Shown in pieces: positions 17,058 to 27,054 of a stretch of 64,000 nucleotides of DNA. The position numbers and the translations under genes were made by a program. The notes beneath the pieces are model-generated. The model ran no database searches and was not told where the DNA came from. It saw nothing but the letters and a program-made list of their open reading frames with translations. Location: assembly GCF_014109805.1 (NCBI RefSeq), contig NZ_CP059400.1:3008001-3072000 (forward strand), given 5' to 3'. Position 1 is the first letter of the stretch; each line of letters starts with the position of its first letter. The stretch is from Legionella sp. PC1000. GTDB lineage: Bacteria > Pseudomonadota > Gammaproteobacteria > Legionellales > Legionellaceae.

Positions 17058-18206
17058 CTATAAAGCTTTACGTAGCTCCGTTACTTTATCCAAACGTTCC
17101 CATGGAAGATTCTCACGTCCATAATGACCATAAGTAGCTGTTTGTCTGTAGATTGGACGAAGCAAATCATGATATTCAATAATACCTTGGGGTGTTAAGT
17201 CAAAATGAGCATTAATTAATTCAATAATTTCGCTATCCTGCAAACGACCGGTACCAAAAGTTTCAACAAAAATTGAAGTGGGCTCAGCAACGCCAATTGC
17301 ATAAGAAATTTGTAGCTCACACTTATCAGCCAGTCCGGCAGCCACTATATTTTTTGCAACATGTCGCGCTGCATATGCCGCTGAGCGATCTACTTTGGAA
17401 GGATCCTTACCTGAGAAACATCCTCCTCCATGCCGCGCCATCCCACCATAAGTATCTACGATAATTTTACGACCGGTTAGCCCACAATCTCCTAAAGGTC
17501 CACCAATAACAAACCGGCCTGTTGGGTTGATAAAGTAACGTGTTCTATGTGTTAGCCATTCGCCGGGTAATGTGGTTTTAATAATTTCTTCACGCACGGC
17601 CTCGACTAAATCATTATGTCCAATTTCAGCTGCATGTTGCGTTGAGAAAACAACTGTATCTACTTCAACAGGGATACCCTTTTCATATTTTAAAGTGATT
17701 TGACATTTGGCATCAGGCCGCAACCAGGGCAATGCTCCTGATTTACGTAAATGGGCTTGTTTTTCCATCAAACGATGTGCATAGGCAATAGGAGCTGGCA
17801 TGTAAACATCTGTCTCACGGCTGGCATAACCGAACATTAAACCTTGATCTCCAGCACCAAGAATTCTCGTTTCTTTATTATCTACACCTTGAGCAATATC
17901 AGGAGATTGCTTGCCTATAGCAGAAAGTACGGCGCAAGATTCCCAATCAAAACCCATTTGCGAACTATTATAACCTATATCTTTAATTACTTGTCGCGTC
18001 ACCGCTTCCACGTCTACCCAAGCTTTAGTAGTAATTTCCCCGCCGACTAAAACCATTCCCGTTTTAACAAACACCTCACAAGCAACACGAGCAGCAGGAT
18101 CCTGCATTAAAATAGCATCTAGAATTGCATCAGAAATTTGATCGGCTATTTTGTCAGGATGTCCTTCAGAAACCGACTCAGACGTAAAAACGTGACTTTC
18201 ATTCAT
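17058..18206 (-). CDS. metK: S-adenosylmethionine synthetase
   Basis: A 382-residue MetK that makes SAM from methionine and ATP. Signature segments are visible: [14 protein letters not shown] near the N-terminus, [12 protein letters not shown] (methionine/ATP site), the P-loop-like [19 protein letters not shown], and GHYGREN at the end. Length is standard. AGAGGA precedes the ATG. It lies 33 bp after carA and 25 bp before ahcY, forming a compact carA-metK-ahcY operon. Confidence 0.97.
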   Translation of the reverse strand: MNESHVFTSESVSEGHPDKIADQISDAILDAILMQDPAARVACEVFVKTGMVLVGGEITTKAWVDVEAVTRQVIKDIGYNSSQMGFDWESCAVLSAIGKQSPDIAQGVDNKETRILGAGDQGLMFGYASRETDVYMPAPIAYAHRLMEKQAHLRKSGALPWLRPDAKCQITLKYEKGIPVEVDTVVFSTQHAAEIGHNDLVEAVREEIIKTTLPGEWLTHRTRYFINPTGRFVIGGPLGDCGLTGRKIIVDTYGGMARHGGGCFSGKDPSKVDRSAAYAARHVAKNIVAAGLADKCELQISYAIGVAEPTSIFVETFGTGRLQDSEIIELINAHFDLTPQGIIEYHDLLRPIYRQTATYGHYGRENLPWERLDKVTELRKAL

Positions 18207-18239
18207 TAATTAATCCTCTTAAATATTTATATGTCCTAT

Positions 18240-19352
18240 TTATTTCATCAATTGTATAAATTCATTAAATATTATTTCTATATCATGGGGTCCGGGACTG
18301 GCTTCCGGATGTCCTTGAAAACCCAATGCTGGTTTCTCCTTATGTCTGATACCCTGTAGAGTATTATCAAATAAAGAACGATGAGTAATGGAAAGACACT
18401 TGGGCAAGCTCTCTTCATCAACCGCAAAACCATGGTTTTGACTTGTTATAAAAACGCGTTTTTTCCCTTCAGTTTCAATTACCGGATGATTCGCACCATG
18501 GTGACCGAATTTCATTTTTTTGGTCATTCCACCACAAGCTAAAGCTAAAATCTGAAAACCCAGACAAATACCAAATAGAGGAATATCATGCGCCAAAAAT
18601 TCCTGGGTTGCGCGAATAGCATAATCGCAAGCCTGTGGATCTCCTGGGCCATTTGATAAAAATACTCCATTGGGATTCATCGCTAAAACTTCCGCAGCAG
18701 AGGTTTTTGCCGGAACTAAAGTTAAATGACACCCCTTGTCATGCAAAATACGCAGAATATTGTGCTTTACTCCAAAATCATAAGCAACGACATGAAATTG
18801 TTGCGGCTGAGAATCCTTCCCCCATTCACCTTGGCCATCATGCCAGCGCTCTATGGTTTTTCTAGAAACTTCCTGAGCCAAATCAACACCCTGCAACCCA
18901 GAGAAGGATCGTGCTTTTGCCAAAACCAGTTCAGGGTTCCCTACATCAGTACTAATGCAAGCACCCAAAGCACCATGCTCTCGTAAACGTAAGGTTAAAT
19001 CGCGAGTATCAACTCCAGCAATAGCAACTACCCCATTTTTTTTGAGCCAATCTGGAAGAGATTGCTCCGCGCGATAATTACTATGGATTATTGAAGAGTT
19101 ACGAAGCACCAAACCGGCAGCCCAAACTTTATTTGACTCCATATCTTCATGCGTACATCCAGTATTTCCTACATGTGCTGTAGTCAAGGTAATGATTTGT
19201 CGTGCATAGGAAGGATCAGTGAGCATTTCCTGATAACCGGTTAAAGAAGTATTAAAAACCAACTCTCCGACACAATCGCCTGTTGCCCCCACCGAAATAC
19301 CCTCATAAACGGTACCATCGGCTAATACTAAAATTGCTGGTTGGTTCATCAT
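18240..19352 (-). CDS. carA: Carbamoyl-phosphate synthase small subunit
   Basis: A 370-residue glutaminase subunit of carbamoyl-phosphate synthase, delivering ammonia to CarB for arginine and pyrimidine synthesis. The N-terminal CarA domain ([26 protein letters not shown]) is followed by a class I amidotransferase domain with the nucleophile Cys in FGICLGFQ and the His/Glu pair in [10 protein letters not shown]. No carB is next to it in this window. Two ATGs stand at the start. Confidence 0.96.
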   Translation of the reverse strand: MMNQPAILVLADGTVYEGISVGATGDCVGELVFNTSLTGYQEMLTDPSYARQIITLTTAHVGNTGCTHEDMESNKVWAAGLVLRNSSIIHSNYRAEQSLPDWLKKNGVVAIAGVDTRDLTLRLREHGALGACISTDVGNPELVLAKARSFSGLQGVDLAQEVSRKTIERWHDGQGEWGKDSQPQQFHVVAYDFGVKHNILRILHDKGCHLTLVPAKTSAAEVLAMNPNGVFLSNGPGDPQACDYAIRATQEFLAHDIPLFGICLGFQILALACGGMTKKMKFGHHGANHPVIETEGKKRVFITSQNHGFAVDEESLPKCLSITHRSLFDNTLQGIRHKEKPALGFQGHPEASPGPHDIEIIFNEFIQLMK

Positions 19353-19507
19353 GGATCTACTCTTTTTGGTTCAACTGGAAACTCTATTGGCATTTGAACT
19401 TGCATCTTGGATGCAAAAAACATATCCCAGACTTCGCTGACAAGGGTTTTTCCGGCTAGAGCTTTGCTTCATCCGGAAGTGATTCATATTCCTCGACACT
19501 TAAGTTC

Positions 19508-19535
19508 AAAAAATGCACATTTCGATAAATGTGCA
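19508..19535 (-). terminator. Intrinsic terminator of dnaJ
   Basis: On the minus strand a perfect 9-bp stem (TGCACATTT / AAATGTGCA, 4-base loop) is followed at once by six T residues, 18 bp past the dnaJ stop codon. It separates the heat-shock genes from carA. Confidence 0.88.
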
Positions 19536-19552
19536 ATTGTAACTTACTTATT

Positions 19553-20692
19553 TCAAAATTTCATGTCTTCGAAGAATTTTTTCACACCTGCAAACCAAGA
19601 ATTAGAGCGTGGAGAATGTTTTCCTTTAGAATTTTCCAGTGATTCTTGGAATTTATTTAATAATTCTTTTTGCTCTCGCGATAAATTCACAGGAGTTTCT
19701 ATAACCACTTTACATAGTAAATCCCCTTGGCCATGCCCACGTACGGACTTCATCCCTTTACCTCTTAAACGAAATACTTTACCGGTTTGCGTTTCTTCAG
19801 GGATTTTTAAAGTGACGCGTCCTTCAAGGGTTGGTACTTCTATAGAACCACCCATAGCCGCGATAATAAAACTTATTGGCACTTCACAATGTAAGTCATT
19901 TTCATGACGTTCAAATATAGCATGTTTTTTTATGTTAATTTGTACATAAAGATCGCCAGGCCCCCCACCATGTGTACCCGCTTCTCCTTCTCCGCTTAAA
20001 CGAACCCGATCGCCGTTATCAACACCCGCGGGAATTTTAACTGTAAGTTTTTTGCTTTCCCGTACCCGGCCTTGACCATGACAGTCTGGACAAGGGTTAG
20101 AAATAATTTTTCCTTCACCATGACAACTAGGGCAGGTTTGCTGAATGGAGAAAAAACCTTGCTGAATTCTAACTTGTCCCATACCACTGCAGGTTTCACA
20201 CGTTTTTGGTTGGGTTCCTTTTTTGGCACCACTACCACTACACGTAGTACACGCACCATGTCTAGGAACTGTAATTTGTACTTCTTTACCTTGCGCCGCT
20301 TCTTCAAGTGTTAATTGCACATTAAACTGTAAGTCAGCACCGTGTTGACCACGAGATTGGCGTCCAGCCCCTCGTCCACCCGAAAAAATATTTTCAAAAA
20401 TATCTTCAAAGACGTCCCCAAAACCTCCGAACCCACCAAAACCTCCGGGTCCGCCTCGCAAGGAAGGATCAACACCCGCGTGACCAAATTGATCATATGC
20501 GGAACGTTTTTGTGGATCAGAAAGAATGCTGTAAGCGGATTGAATTTCTTTAAATTTTTCTTCTGCAGCAGAATCACCAGGATTACGATCAGGGTGATAC
20601 TTCATTGCCAATCTGCGATATGCTTTTTTAATTTCAGCGTCACTTGCAGTTCGACTTACTTCTAAAAGTTCATAATAATCCCGCTGTTCCAT
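19553..20692 (-). CDS. dnaJ: Chaperone DnaJ (Hsp40)
   Basis: A 379-residue type I DnaJ co-chaperone that stimulates DnaK ATPase. It shows an N-terminal J domain with HPD (about 33-35), a Gly/Phe-rich linker (about 75-115), four CxxCxGxG zinc repeats ([32 protein letters not shown]) and the C-terminal substrate-binding domains. Length is normal. A weak GTGAG site precedes the ATG. A long palindromic repeat separates it from dnaK. Confidence 0.97.
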   Translation of the reverse strand: MEQRDYYELLEVSRTASDAEIKKAYRRLAMKYHPDRNPGDSAAEEKFKEIQSAYSILSDPQKRSAYDQFGHAGVDPSLRGGPGGFGGFGGFGDVFEDIFENIFSGGRGAGRQSRGQHGADLQFNVQLTLEEAAQGKEVQITVPRHGACTTCSGSGAKKGTQPKTCETCSGMGQVRIQQGFFSIQQTCPSCHGEGKIISNPCPDCHGQGRVRESKKLTVKIPAGVDNGDRVRLSGEGEAGTHGGGPGDLYVQINIKKHAIFERHENDLHCEVPISFIIAAMGGSIEVPTLEGRVTLKIPEETQTGKVFRLRGKGMKSVRGHGQGDLLCKVVIETPVNLSREQKELLNKFQESLENSKGKHSPRSNSWFAGVKKFFEDMKF

Positions 20693-20734
20693 AACTACTC
20701 ACAATATTAAAAATTAAAATGGACAATGTGGTCT

Positions 20735-20808
20735 AGGTACAGCGAAGCGAAACCCGGAATTCCAAGCATAAATAAGCTCTTAATTCCGGGTTCCGCTTCA
20801 CTGTACCT
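20735..20808. repeat. Long imperfect palindrome between dnaK and dnaJ
   Basis: Two 27-bp arms (20735-20761 and 20782-20808, two mismatches) would form a very stable hairpin in the dnaK-dnaJ mRNA. The arm sequence (AGCGAAGCGAAACCCGG) is shared with the element at 42251-42324 and relatives near 54220 and 50600. It could lower dnaJ relative to dnaK or protect the dnaK message. Confidence 0.85.
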
Positions 20809-20852
20809 AAGCTACAAAGCACCTAAGTTACTAAGTCACGATATAGCACCAA

Positions 20853-22805
20853 TTATTTCTTATCGTCTTTAACTTCCTCGAACTCAGCATCTACAACACC
20901 TTCATCCGTTTTAGCTGATTCTTGGGATTGCGCTTGTTCTTGGTGTGCCTGCTCTTGTCCTGTTTGCCCTGCTTGTCCTTCTGATGCTTTTTTAGCATAA
21001 ACTCGTTCAGCCATTTTTGCAGAAGCATCGCTTAGCACTTTTAATTTGTCTTCAATTTGTGCTTTATCACTACCCTGAACTGCCTCTTTTAATTCGGCAA
21101 TAGCATTTTCAATCCCTTTTTTCTCATCTTCGTTGAGTTCAGTTGCCAGATCTTTCATAGATTTTTCACAACTATGAATCAAACTGTCTGCCTGATTGCG
21201 CAGCTCTGCCATTTCTTTAAATTTCTTATCTTCATCAGCATGAGATTTAGCATCTTTGACCATTGCTTCCACTTCTTCATCACTCAAACCACTGGATGCT
21301 TTAATGACAATTGATTGAGCCTTCCCTGTCGCTTTATCTTTAGCAGAAACATTTAAGATACCGTTTGCATCGATATCAAAAGTTACCTCAATTTGGGGTA
21401 CGCCACGTGGTGCAGGAGGAATATCACCTAAATCGAAGCGGCCCAAAGATTTATTCGCTGACGCTTGATCTCTTTCACCTTGCAACACATGTACAGTAAC
21501 AGCTGTTTGATTATCATCTGCGGTAGAGAATACCTGGTTGGCTTTAGTGGGAATTGTGGTATTTTTCTCAATGAGTTTGGTCATTACGCCACCCATGGTT
21601 TCAATACCTAAAGATAAAGGCGTTACGTCAAGCAACAAAATATCCTTTACTTCACCAGATAATACTGCAGCTTGGATGGCAGCACCTACAGCAACTGCTT
21701 CATCAGGGTTAACGTCTTTACGCGGCTCTTTACCAAAAAACTCTTCTACTGTTTTTTGGACTAAAGGCATACGGGTTTGCCCCCCCACCAAAATGACTTC
21801 ATTAATTTGTGATACAGTCAGTCCAGCATCTTTCAATGCGATTTTACAAGGCTCTACAGTACGCTCAACCAGCTTCTCAACCAAAGACTCCAATTTGGCG
21901 CGAGTCAATTTGATATTTAAGTGTTTTGGTCCAGAAGCATCCGCTGTAATATAAGGTAAATTAACATCTGTTTGCTGTGCTGAAGAAAGTTCAATTTTTG
22001 CTTTTTCAGCGGCATCTTTCAGTCGTTGTAACGCTAATGGATCGTTGTGTAAATCAATACCAGTATCCTTTTTGAATTCAGAAGCCAGGTATTCAATCAA
22101 AGCCAAGTCAAAGTCTTCACCGCCTAAGAAAGTATCACCATTTGTTGCGAGTACTTCGAATTGATGTTCTCCATCAACTTCTGCGATTTCAATAATTGAA
22201 ATATCAAAAGTACCACCACCAAGGTCATACACAGCAATGATTGAATCACCGCGTTTTTTGTCCATGCCATAGGCAAGAGCAGCAGCAGTAGGCTCGTTGA
22301 TGATACGTTTTACATCAAGACCTGCAATACGGCCAGCATCTTTGGTTGCCTGGCGTTGAGAATCATTGAAATAAGCAGGTACGGTAATCACCGCTTCTTT
22401 CACTTCTTCACCGAGGTAATCTTCGGCGGTTTTTTTCATTTTACGTAGTACTTCAGCAGAAATCTGTGGTGGTGCTTTGTCTTGATCTTTCACACGAACC
22501 CAAGCATCTCCATTGTCTGCTTTAACAATCTTGTATGGCACCATTTTGATATCTTTTTGTACAACCGCATCTTCAAAACGACGACCAATCAATCGCTTAA
22601 TTGCAAATAGAGTATTATCCGGGTTAGTTACTGCTTGACGTTTTGCAGATTGTCCAACCAATACTTCACCGTCATCTGTATAAGCGACGATGGAAGGAGT
22701 AGTGCGGTGACCTTCACTGTTTTCAATAACCTTAGGTTTATCACCCTCCATGACAGCAACACATGAGTTGGTGGTACCTAAGTCGATTCCTATAATTTTA
22801 GCCAT
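20853..22805 (-). CDS. dnaK: Chaperone DnaK (Hsp70)
   Basis: A 650-residue Hsp70. The ATPase domain starts [17 protein letters not shown] and contains the adenosine and phosphate loops ([23 protein letters not shown]). The [11 protein letters not shown] segment and the substrate-binding beta domain follow, and the C-terminal lid ends in an acidic EFEEVKDD-type tail. Residue order and length match the family. It is transcribed after grpE (89 bp gap) from the heat-shock promoter upstream of grpE. Confidence 0.98.
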   Translation of the reverse strand: MAKIIGIDLGTTNSCVAVMEGDKPKVIENSEGHRTTPSIVAYTDDGEVLVGQSAKRQAVTNPDNTLFAIKRLIGRRFEDAVVQKDIKMVPYKIVKADNGDAWVRVKDQDKAPPQISAEVLRKMKKTAEDYLGEEVKEAVITVPAYFNDSQRQATKDAGRIAGLDVKRIINEPTAAALAYGMDKKRGDSIIAVYDLGGGTFDISIIEIAEVDGEHQFEVLATNGDTFLGGEDFDLALIEYLASEFKKDTGIDLHNDPLALQRLKDAAEKAKIELSSAQQTDVNLPYITADASGPKHLNIKLTRAKLESLVEKLVERTVEPCKIALKDAGLTVSQINEVILVGGQTRMPLVQKTVEEFFGKEPRKDVNPDEAVAVGAAIQAAVLSGEVKDILLLDVTPLSLGIETMGGVMTKLIEKNTTIPTKANQVFSTADDNQTAVTVHVLQGERDQASANKSLGRFDLGDIPPAPRGVPQIEVTFDIDANGILNVSAKDKATGKAQSIVIKASSGLSDEEVEAMVKDAKSHADEDKKFKEMAELRNQADSLIHSCEKSMKDLATELNEDEKKGIENAIAELKEAVQGSDKAQIEDKLKVLSDASAKMAERVYAKKASEGQAGQTGQEQAHQEQAQSQESAKTDEGVVDAEFEEVKDDKK

Positions 22806-22894
22806 TCTATTCTTGCTCCAAAGTAATAATTTCTAATGCGATGATTCTTATATGGGGTATAACTTGCCAATTTCAACCCACAAAGCGCACATTT

Positions 22895-23503
22895 TTATTT
22901 TTTTGATACGACAACACGCGCTGGTCTAATCACGCGATCACTGAGTTTGTATCCCTTTTGGAATACCGCTAATACTATATTGGGTTCTGCATCGGGTGCA
23001 GCCTGCATAGACATTGCTTCATGAAGCTGCGGATCAAAGGGCGTGCCCATAGGGTCAATTTGCTGAACCTCGAATTTCTTCAATACATCCATAAAAAGCT
23101 TCAAAGTTAATTCCAAACCTTCGTGCATTGATACATCTTCTGCTTTAACAGCCAGCTGCAAGGCTTGCTCCAGGCTGTCGATCACCGGTAATAAATCAGT
23201 AATTAACTTCTCAACACCATAACGATGAGCATTCGCTACCTCACGCTCAGCACGGCGACGTACATTATCCAACTCCGCTTGGGCACGGACAGCTTTTTCC
23301 CAATTTTCATGAGATTGCTGTTCAGCAAGAGTGAGTTTTTCACTCAATTCAATGTAATTTGGATGATCTAAAGAAGGTTCCAGGTGTTCTATCTCTTCAG
23401 GCAGATCTAGAGTACCTTCAGGATGCTCAACTTCTTTGGATTCTTTAGATTCATGTTCTTTTTTAAGTTGATGCCAATTTCTTTTATCTTGTTTTTTACT
23501 CAT
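22895..23503 (-). CDS. grpE: Nucleotide exchange factor GrpE
   Basis: A 202-residue GrpE, the ADP-release factor of DnaK. A charged N-terminal region precedes the coiled-coil helix (RAQAELDNVRRRAEREVANA near 92-111), followed by the four-helix bundle and the C-terminal beta domain (HEAMSMQ, VLAVFQKGYKLSDRVIRPA). The start at 23503 has AGGAG eight bases upstream; the frame extends to 23572 but would cover the promoter. It is first gene of the grpE-dnaK-dnaJ block. Confidence 0.96.
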   Translation of the reverse strand: MSKKQDKRNWHQLKKEHESKESKEVEHPEGTLDLPEEIEHLEPSLDHPNYIELSEKLTLAEQQSHENWEKAVRAQAELDNVRRRAEREVANAHRYGVEKLITDLLPVIDSLEQALQLAVKAEDVSMHEGLELTLKLFMDVLKKFEVQQIDPMGTPFDPQLHEAMSMQAAPDAEPNIVLAVFQKGYKLSDRVIRPARVVVSKK

Positions 23504-23545
23504 GCAATGACTCCTAATCCGACAGCTTAGCAAGGTGAAAACCAA

Positions 23546-23573
23546 AGATGGGGGCACCTGATAAGATTTCAAG
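23546..23573 (-). promoter_or_regulatory. Sigma-32 heat-shock promoter of grpE-dnaK-dnaJ
   Basis: On the minus strand CTTGAAA (23567-23573) is separated by 13 bases from CCCCATCT (23546-23553), matching the RpoH consensus in both boxes and in spacing. The grpE start codon lies 42 bp downstream of the -10 box. Family knowledge plus the match make this a confident call. Confidence 0.88.
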
Positions 23574-23745
23574 CCTTTAAATTTTTTTATTTATAGAACA
23601 TCGAATAGCACAGAGTAACCCGTTAAATTAAAGATCTTTTATTTCAAAAATAGTTATTTTTTTAATTAGATCACACAATATAAGTATAAAGTAGTATAAT
23701 TTGAGTCCAAATTATTATATTTATTGCCAAACAGGTAGTTACCTA

Positions 23746-24642
23746 ATGTATACAACTTTTGAGACTCTCATAGAAGATACTGCAGAATGTATCTCAAAAC
23801 ACCTTAATCTGGAACAACAAGTTCATTTATCCACCATTTCCACAGGAATTAATCAATTATTTCATAGCTCCCTGCAACGATGTAAGAAAAAGGCATTTTT
23901 TGAACATGTGAAGAAAGCAAATTATCCTATGGTAGAAAAATTTCTCGATAAAGAACCCCAACTATTATTTAAATATGGCGAATTAACAGAAAATTTTCCC
24001 CTTCGATCCATAACACCTTTATCTTATGCTTTTATATTTTGCGATCGTTATATGTTAAAACTCTTTAAAAAAAATATTGAAAAAAAGTGTACTGAAGAAA
24101 ATAAAAAAATGATTACTTTACTTCAGGATAATCCACCCGAACATGTGGATTTAACCCATCTCTTCGATATCTATGAACATTATATTAGCTGTTGTCGTGA
24201 CTGGTCCGCTCACAGGATATCTGAATCCGAACTTAATCAAGCATGGCTTAAATTGGGTAAAGCTCAGCGCAAATATTTTCCATGGACCATGTTAAAATTG
24301 TATTGCAGCACTGATTTAAAAAATACTGGAATAGTATCTCAGGAAAAGCTGAATGATGTGCCTCAAGTTTATGATTATTATAGTGGACGAAGACATAAAA
24401 TCGCATTAGATATCACACAATTAGGAGAACAGTTTGCTTTATATCATACCGTGCAGGGAGTCTATGCTATAGGAATTAAGGGATCAATGACACCTCCTCG
24501 AAATAGTGCTGCGATTCAATCAGAACTCACTGCTTTGAGAGCTTTATTTTCTCAGATGAAGAATAGTACTGATGAGTTATTAGCTGATATTTTCAACGAG
24601 GTACCTCAGCAGTGTTCCCTGAACTTTAACAAGTTCGCATAA
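23746..24642 (+). CDS. Effector-like protein with F-box-like and ankyrin-like start
   Basis: A 298-residue protein not assigned to a named family. Residues 1-45 read like an F-box (hydrophobic spacing, HLSTISTGINQLF), and 48-110 resemble ankyrin helices (FFEHVKKANYPMVEKFLDKEP, then TPLSYAFIFCDRYMLKLF). The remainder is helical and hydrophilic. This arrangement is typical of Legionella Dot/Icm substrates but not proof of one. The ATG at 23746 follows an AGG site and a TATAAT box; a TTG at 23701 would lengthen it by 15 residues. Its C-terminal segment is repeated in decayed form at 26723-26830. Confidence 0.65.
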   Translation: MYTTFETLIEDTAECISKHLNLEQQVHLSTISTGINQLFHSSLQRCKKKAFFEHVKKANYPMVEKFLDKEPQLLFKYGELTENFPLRSITPLSYAFIFCDRYMLKLFKKNIEKKCTEENKKMITLLQDNPPEHVDLTHLFDIYEHYISCCRDWSAHRISESELNQAWLKLGKAQRKYFPWTMLKLYCSTDLKNTGIVSQEKLNDVPQVYDYYSGRRHKIALDITQLGEQFALYHTVQGVYAIGIKGSMTPPRNSAAIQSELTALRALFSQMKNSTDELLADIFNEVPQQCSLNFNKFA

Positions 24643-24656
24643 AGAGTACTATTTGA

Positions 24657-26600
24657 TTATAGTACCTTGAACGATGTTGTTAGTTCTTCCCGAGGTTCTT
24701 TTATTCTTTCGACAAAATGCTCTAGAAACGGTTTAACATGCTTGCAGGTATCTGGTGTCAAAGCCCCAAGTGATTTATGACCCACATAATCTGATACAAG
24801 AAGACCAGGCATAATACGTATCTTATCTTCAGGATGGTCTTCATTCCACTTTTTAATTCGTTCAATAGCAAAATGGGATTCACAATCAACCATAGTACAC
24901 CCTTCATCCATTCGTTCTTCAAGCCAACCAAAAGTTTCTATAAATGGTGAATCGACATGAACATGTAATCCAACGGACTCATCATTAAGCCATCCTTTGC
25001 CTTTCTGATCGATAGGCGGCATGATTACTTCTGTATCCTCCAGTGTATATCGTGCTCCTGTTTCAGGATTAGTCGTTGTAAAAAAAACATGATAAGTTCC
25101 AATATGCTGCTCTACTACGTCTTCTTCCAATTTTTCCTCTCTGCGACCAATTGCCCCTCCTATTCCCGCCAAAAATACCTCACGTACATGCAAGTGTTCC
25201 GCCATATCGGTCATCATGGGTCCCATTACTTCTCCATAGGGCATACTTAAATTAATTATACCCACCACACCGCCTTTGGCTCCTTTAGTGGGGTAAAAGG
25301 TCATTGCACACTTACTTCCAGGCTCCGATTTTATTTGGCCATCGACATCAATGTCTTCATCTAAGCGTTCAATCTCTCTCCCTAAAATTCCCCCATTTCC
25401 TGCAATAACAAGCGCTGTATTTTGCTTTTCTAAATTAATACCTGATGATAAGAGTTTTTCTTTGAAATTTAAGATATCTTGAGTGATATCATGCTCGATA
25501 CTCTGAGTGTCTCCATACACTTTGACCTTATCAACATTAACCCCTGCCATTTTAAGCGTGAGTAATTGTGAAATTAAATTGGCTTGGCTTTGGAGGCCCG
25601 CCAATGTAATTATAAAATCACCCGTTTCTTTATTAATGAATGAATAATATCTTCCTGTGGAAGGGAACCATATTTCCTCGACTAAATCAAAACCTCTGTC
25701 TTTATAAAAACCTATCATATCTTCAGTAGGCCCAAGAAAGGCCTCAAGCTGTCCATTATTCCCACACGATCGCAATAAACCTTTTAACGGTCCACCAAGT
25801 CTCATGTCGAGAGATTGTTGTATTTTATTCTCTTTCGTTTGCCCTTCAAGAGGTATAAAAAGCGTATGATTATCATTCGGATCAAACTTCTGTACACAAG
25901 CAGGAATATGAGTTCCAACCTTACTTCTATTTTCAGAATGCTCCCTTTGAGAAGGGCTCTCAGGCCCGCTTTTTCCCTTTGACCTTAATTCAGCAATAAC
26001 TTTTGCCGCACTACGTACTTTATAGTTTGTACCTTGTATTGCTACAACATAGGGTACTTTAAATCCTCCACTGACTGCATAGTATGATAGCTCCTTTTGG
26101 GTTCTCAACGAAGCCTCATAAAAAAAATGCTGCTGGCGTGCTTGTTTGTGTAGTGGGCTTAGACTACGTCCCTTTTTTATATCCTCAATGATGTGTTCAT
26201 CAGTTAAAGTGGGAACCCGTCTTCTTCGTGTTTGTATTTCCTGATGATTATTAGCGATTATTTCCTGCATTTTCGGATCCAATTCCGAAAATTTAATCAT
26301 ATTCTGAGTCCACGCTTTTTGAATAATAGGGTCTTTTAAGTTATCTGAAAAATAAAGTGTTCGAAGATGCCAATCACCAGGCGCCACATTACTTCTAGGT
26401 TTATATCCAAATATTTTTAATTGATTATTTTGAATAATCAATATAGGAGCATGACCGTTTTTCTCTGAAAGCTCCAAAAGACTCTTAGAATCCAATGGGC
26501 TATCATCATCCATTCTTTTGAGAATAATATTATAATCGCCCTTGATTGTACGGTTAAATTGCCCTTTTTCGTCAGTCTTATCTTGCTTGTCTTGACTCAT
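24657..26600 (-). CDS. Large unknown protein, nucleoside-phosphorylase-like C-terminal part
   Basis: A 647-residue cytosolic-type protein of unknown function. The first ~230 residues are basic and polar, with RRRRVP and Ser-rich stretches. A Rossmann-like segment with ALVIAGNGGILG lies near 410. The C-terminal third reads like a purine nucleoside phosphorylase / AMP nucleosidase core: a strand-glycine loop VFLAGIGGAIG, an acidic EDVVE, and GCTMVDCESHFAIERI, which resembles the substrate-contact V-x-D-M-E-x-x-A segment. This is inference by eye. The ATG at 26600 has GAGAG upstream; a GTG at 26606 is also possible. It converges with 23746-24642, leaving a 14-bp gap, and may be an effector. Confidence 0.55.
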   Translation of the reverse strand: MSQDKQDKTDEKGQFNRTIKGDYNIILKRMDDDSPLDSKSLLELSEKNGHAPILIIQNNQLKIFGYKPRSNVAPGDWHLRTLYFSDNLKDPIIQKAWTQNMIKFSELDPKMQEIIANNHQEIQTRRRRVPTLTDEHIIEDIKKGRSLSPLHKQARQQHFFYEASLRTQKELSYYAVSGGFKVPYVVAIQGTNYKVRSAAKVIAELRSKGKSGPESPSQREHSENRSKVGTHIPACVQKFDPNDNHTLFIPLEGQTKENKIQQSLDMRLGGPLKGLLRSCGNNGQLEAFLGPTEDMIGFYKDRGFDLVEEIWFPSTGRYYSFINKETGDFIITLAGLQSQANLISQLLTLKMAGVNVDKVKVYGDTQSIEHDITQDILNFKEKLLSSGINLEKQNTALVIAGNGGILGREIERLDEDIDVDGQIKSEPGSKCAMTFYPTKGAKGGVVGIINLSMPYGEVMGPMMTDMAEHLHVREVFLAGIGGAIGRREEKLEEDVVEQHIGTYHVFFTTTNPETGARYTLEDTEVIMPPIDQKGKGWLNDESVGLHVHVDSPFIETFGWLEERMDEGCTMVDCESHFAIERIKKWNEDHPEDKIRIMPGLLVSDYVGHKSLGALTPDTCKHVKPFLEHFVERIKEPREELTTSFKVL

Positions 26601-26722
26601 TTTCACACTCTCTGGATATTAAACCAATCACTATTATTATAGGCGATTTATTGCTCATACTGTCTCATTTCAACACCATTAAAATGATTATTAAATGCAC
26701 ACAACAAAGGGAGAACTCATAG

Positions 26723-26830
26723 ATGATGACACCGCCTCAATATCGTGATGCGATTCAATCTGGGACTCGAAGTACGAATGAAGTATTCGCTGATATTTTC
26801 AATAATGAACCCAGGCAATATTCTCTATGA
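26723..26830 (+). pseudogene. Remnant copy of the C-terminus of the 23746 gene
   Basis: A 35-codon frame (two ATGs, AAGGGAG upstream) encodes a peptide with MTPPQYRDAIQSG and VFADIFNNEPRQYSL. It aligns with the end of the 23746-24642 protein (MTPPRNSAAIQSE, then LLADIFNEVPQQCSL) with a 13-residue deletion between. It lies on the other side of the 24657-26600 gene and in the same orientation as its relative. It is probably a leftover of a duplication or rearrangement. Confidence 0.65.
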
Positions 26831-27054
26831 AATTTAAGAATTATTAGTTGAAAGCCCAGGGTCTATAACAGACTCTAACAAAGTACTAATTTAAAATAAT
26901 CGACTTATAGATAAAAAATACATTAATTGAATAATACAAGAACTTATTGTATGTTATTTGGTTTATGCAAAAATTAGTTTAAAGGCGCAGTTCGCTTGCA
27001 GTATGTGTTCATTTATTCCATACTTAGACTCAAAAAAGTTACATAGGTTTTTTT

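Noticed and set aside
19407-19907. 166-codon plus-strand frame
   Set aside because: Most of it is antisense to dnaJ and it covers the dnaJ terminator.
21538-21954. 138-codon plus-strand frame
   Set aside because: Antisense shadow of dnaK.
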